A DNA stretch of 64,000 nt from Amaranthus tricolor. Its lineage: Eukaryota; Streptophyta; Magnoliopsida; Caryophyllales; Amaranthaceae. The position numbers were made by a program, and so were the translations under genes. Of this stretch, positions 60,985-64,000 are shown piece after piece. Location: contig NC_080057.1 in assembly GCF_026212465.1 (NCBI RefSeq), forward strand, positions 19,786,962-19,850,961, written 5' to 3'. The notes under the pieces were generated by a model. The model searched no databases. It saw only the letters and a list, made by a program, of their open reading frames with translations, and was not told the origin of the DNA. Within the stretch, counting starts at the first letter, position 1. Each line of letters opens with the position of its first letter.

Positions 60985-62500
60985 AAACATGTATTATAAG
61001 GAATTCAAAACCAAGACAAAAGCAGCTGTCAGCGAAGCAAAATTAAAAGTTTTTAAAGAGGTGTTTGACGAACTAGATTCTACAAAAGGAGAAAAAGATA
61101 AATCTAGGATGGCAAAAAGGAGACGAGCAAAAACTAATTACATAAGTGTGAAGCGTATTATGGATAAGGATAAGAACATTCTAGTTCAAGACGAGAACAT
61201 CAAGGATCGATGGAGAGAGTATGTTGATGAGATATTTAAAGAAGAACAAGGGCATGTTGTAGGGGACACAAAAATCATTTTCTTAGATGAAAAAAGAATT
61301 TAGGCGAAGAATACAAAAAATCGGAGATGGACAGCATTTTGAAAAAAATGAAGCCAAAGAAACGAGTTAGGCCAGATGGTATACCTATTGAGGTATAGAG
61401 ATGCCTAAGGACAATTGGCAGGACTTCGTCTATTCAACAAGATTTTGGAGACAAACAAGATGACCAATGACTGAAGAAAAAGAACTCTAGTGTCGATTTA
61501 TAAGAACAAAGGAGTTGTCTAAGTTTGCTCTAACTATCAAGGAATAGAGCTCATCAATCATACTCTGAAGTTATGGAAAAGAGTGATAAAGATACATATG
61601 CGCAGATGTACATCAATATCAGAGAACTAGCTTGGATTTATGCTAGGGACATCTACAATTGAAACAATTCATCTCATAAGACAAATGATGGAGTATTATA
61701 GAGGTACCAAAAAAGACTTGCACATGGTTTCTGTTGACTTGTAAAAGGCATACGACAAGGCACCAAGAGAAGTACTTTGGTAGGCAATGACAAAGAAGGG
61801 CATCCCCAAGAGATACATTAATATAGTGCAAGGCATGTATCGAGAAGTAAAGACGAATGTTAGGACATGTGGAGGGGCAACAGAATATTTTCCAATCACA
61901 ATTGACCTTCATCAAGGTTTGGCCCTAAGCCCCCTTTTTTTTTCGCGGCAGTCCTAAATGAGACAAATCGATAGATACAAGAAGACGTGCCTTGGTGCAT
62001 GTTTTTTGCTGACGACAGGAGGGGATAAATGCTAAGTTAGAACGATGGAGACAAGAGTTGGAGTCAAGAGGTTACAAATTAAGTATGAGCAAAACGGAGT
62101 ACATGAAATGTAAATTTAGCACAAATGAGATAATGAGAGGCACTATAAAGATAGAAGAAAAGAAATCTCTTCTAGTGGATGTTTTAAATACATTGGGTCC
62201 ATATTTGTGAGTAATCAGACATCCAACAAGATGTGACCTATAGAATTAAGTGTGGGTGGCAAAAATAGAGAGCGATTAGTAGAATATCATTTAATTAAAG
62301 TAAGCCCTTAAAGTCAACAGCTATGTTTTATCAAACAACCATTAGACCGGAGCTACTAGGACTTTTTTAAATGATTATAGTCGAAAGATAAGAGTAGCGA
62401 AAGTATGAATGCTTTGATGGATGAGTGGGCATACCAAAAGGGTTAGAATGCGAAATGATTGTAGTAGAAAGATAAGAGTAGCGAAAATGTTGTGGAAGTG
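60985..62500 (+). mobile_element. RTE-type LINE, 5'-truncated and decayed
   Basis: The segment before the reverse transcriptase is open at 60989-61303 (AVSEAKLKVFKEVFDEL, KNILVQDENIKDRWREYVDE). RT blocks follow with stops: [55 protein letters not shown], and the catalytic FADD at about 62007-62018. The endonuclease half is missing. A short duplication (GTAGAAAGATAAGAGTAGCG-like, near 62388 and 62463) closes it. It is antisense to the callose synthase, in the intron that runs off the window. Confidence 0.8.
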
Positions 62501-62833
62501 ATATTTATCAAATATAAAGAATATTATATCTTCCCACTCAAAACGATTTTTAAAATCTTTCTCCCCCTTCTAGTTTCTTTACTATTCTCATCATGACCAT
62601 TTATAGCCAATTAGCCATAATCAATGATTAAGCATGAGCAATCTTGTCTTATCAATCATTAATTTCCCTTTTCGTAAATAGTTATGTACTCATATAAATA
62701 ATTATAATTTACTAAAAGAAATTCATCTATGAACATGATCAAGACTTCATATAAGTATTATTTATATCCATCAACACATTTTACAATTTAAACCAAATGC
62801 CTTATGTTCCCTTATAAAAATTCGAATTTGAGG

Positions 62834-63380
62834 AGCAAGTTTGATCATATATTATTTCTTAATTAAAAAACACATGAAGCGCACAATACTCATGACTCAC
62901 CAAAACCTATGATCATATATCACAATCATACACCGTTTCCAACCCAATAACCAAGTGTTCAAGCTTTACAAATTAGCTACTCTGACATAAAAAATGTCAT
63001 CCAAGAAAGTACATTGTCTTTAGTTTTGATTGTCGGACATCATTCCAAAAGATAATCTCATTTGTGTAAGGTAAAATCTTTATGCAAGTTTGAGCAAGTT
63101 TGATCAGATATTATTTCTTAATTAAAAAACACATGAAGCGCACAATACTCATGATCATCTAATACTCATGACTCACCAAAACCTATGATCATATATCAAG
63201 ATCATATATCAAAATCATACACCGTTTCCAACCCAATAACCAAGTGTTCAAGCTTTACAAATTAGCTACTCTGACATAAAAAATGTCATCCAAGAAAGTA
63301 CATTGTCTTTAGTTTTGATTGTCGGACATCATTCCAAAAGATAATCTCATTTGTGTAAGGTAAAATCTTTATGCAACTTT
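62834..63380. repeat. Tandem duplication, unit ~259 bp
   Basis: AGCAAGTTTGATCA begins at 62834 and again at 63093. The units are nearly identical (AAAAAACACATGAAGCGCAC, CCGTTTCCAACCCAATAACC, GTCGGACATCATTCC). The second has two small internal expansions made by re-copying CTCATGA-type and ATCATATATCA words. High identity indicates a recent event. Confidence 0.93.
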
Positions 63381-64000
63381 AAGGTTACTAATTGTGTGAC
63401 ATGAAGTATCATATATAACTATACATTGAATTGAATTTTAACATAATTAAAAATAATTGATTGAATGTTGAGGGTAAAATAATTAATCCTACCATCAAAA
63501 CTAAATAATAAATAACTTATTGTCAAAGAAGCCATCCCCGTAAGTGGGCAATGAGTTTTGCTACTCATCACTCGACTCCAAGGATTTATGCATCTTAGTT
63601 TTATGACAGAGCCTACAGAAGAGCAAAAAGGTCTTGGAGCCTAGGAGTCAAAGTACAAAAACAAGGATGCATCACTGCATCGCAACTGTATCATAAAGTT
63701 TTTTGACTTTACGACGATCGAAATATAGGCCGCATTGACCGTAAATCATCCGCAATGACAACAAAATCTCTTTTGCAAAATGCTCGTCTCAAATCGTGGG
63801 TCAAATGCGACCTAGATTGCTAGCAACCCCCATTCGTTCCAATGGAGAACTTATGGAGTGGAGCTTGTTTTTAACAGAGAAACTAAGAGAAAAAAATTAG
63901 AAACAAGGAGCTTACCTCTGGCTTTAATGGAGAGGAGAGAAAAGTGGAATCCGCAACTTAAAACTAGGTTTACAAAAGTCCAATTCTGTTGGGTTGATAG
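63381..64000. other. Intronic DNA at the right edge, no exon recognised
   Basis: This should still be callose synthase intron, since the next upstream exon was not found. Near 63660-63790 the sequence has GACGATCG and CCGCATTGACCGTAAATCAT, possibly another worn copy of the GCGGTAAC repeat. GAG followed by GTAAGC on the minus strand at about 63916 looks like a splice donor, but the preceding codons do not resemble callose synthase. Confidence 0.4.

Noticed and set aside
63900..64000. A further upstream callose synthase exon ending at the GTAAGC near 63916
   Set aside because: The translated sequence before the donor does not resemble the expected LSNQS...GRGLFE region.
1..64000. tRNA genes, rRNA, CRISPR arrays or an organelle insertion
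   Set aside because: No cloverleaf-like, rRNA-like or regularly spaced repeat pattern was noticed by eye; a tRNA scan was not possible here.

Overview
This is an AT-rich, intron-rich window of a flowering-plant nuclear genome, most likely a eudicot. The three host genes are plant families with GT-AG introns, and the spaces between and inside them are full of plant transposon types (hAT, Mutator-like, Stowaway, Copia, RTE and L1 remnants). No rRNA, tRNA, CRISPR or bacterial-type feature was seen.

Layout. 1-3250: a degenerate minisatellite interrupted by a hAT element, then AT-rich sequence. 3558-12225 (+): a complete REF6-type JmjC histone H3K27 demethylase (7 exons, 1406 codons by my splice model), with small transposons in its introns. 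12226-18212: intergenic, with a decayed Copia gag remnant that was itself interrupted. 18564-23662 (+): a complete five-finger CCCH zinc-finger protein (6 exons, 485 aa). 23960-27908 (+): a young Copia LTR retrotransposon that has protease, integrase, RT and RNase H but no gag; it has one nonsense codon in integrase and a clean 5-bp target duplication. 29825-60608 and beyond the right edge (-): the 3' two thirds of a callose synthase, closest by memory to GSL8/CALS10. I could trace 34 exons with every splice phase matching and no internal stop. Its 5' end lies past base 64000.

The callose synthase introns are long (up to 4.3 kb) and hold most of the transposon content. This includes a Mutator-like element that carries pieces of two unrelated host genes (a calmodulin-like gene and a PPR gene), a second Mutator-like element with an exact 9-bp target duplication, two RTE-type LINE fragments, two L1-type LINE fragments and several local tandem duplications.

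How the genes relate. The demethylase and the CCCH gene lie head to tail, as I recall REF6 (At3g48430) and C3H43 (At3g48440) doing in Arabidopsis, so this pair looks like old conserved synteny. The callose synthase is convergent with them and has no evident functional link. I found no wholly new gene system. The most unusual structures are the gene-capturing Mutator-like element, the gag-less Copia element with atypical TA...CA ends, and a 28-base microexon in the callose synthase.
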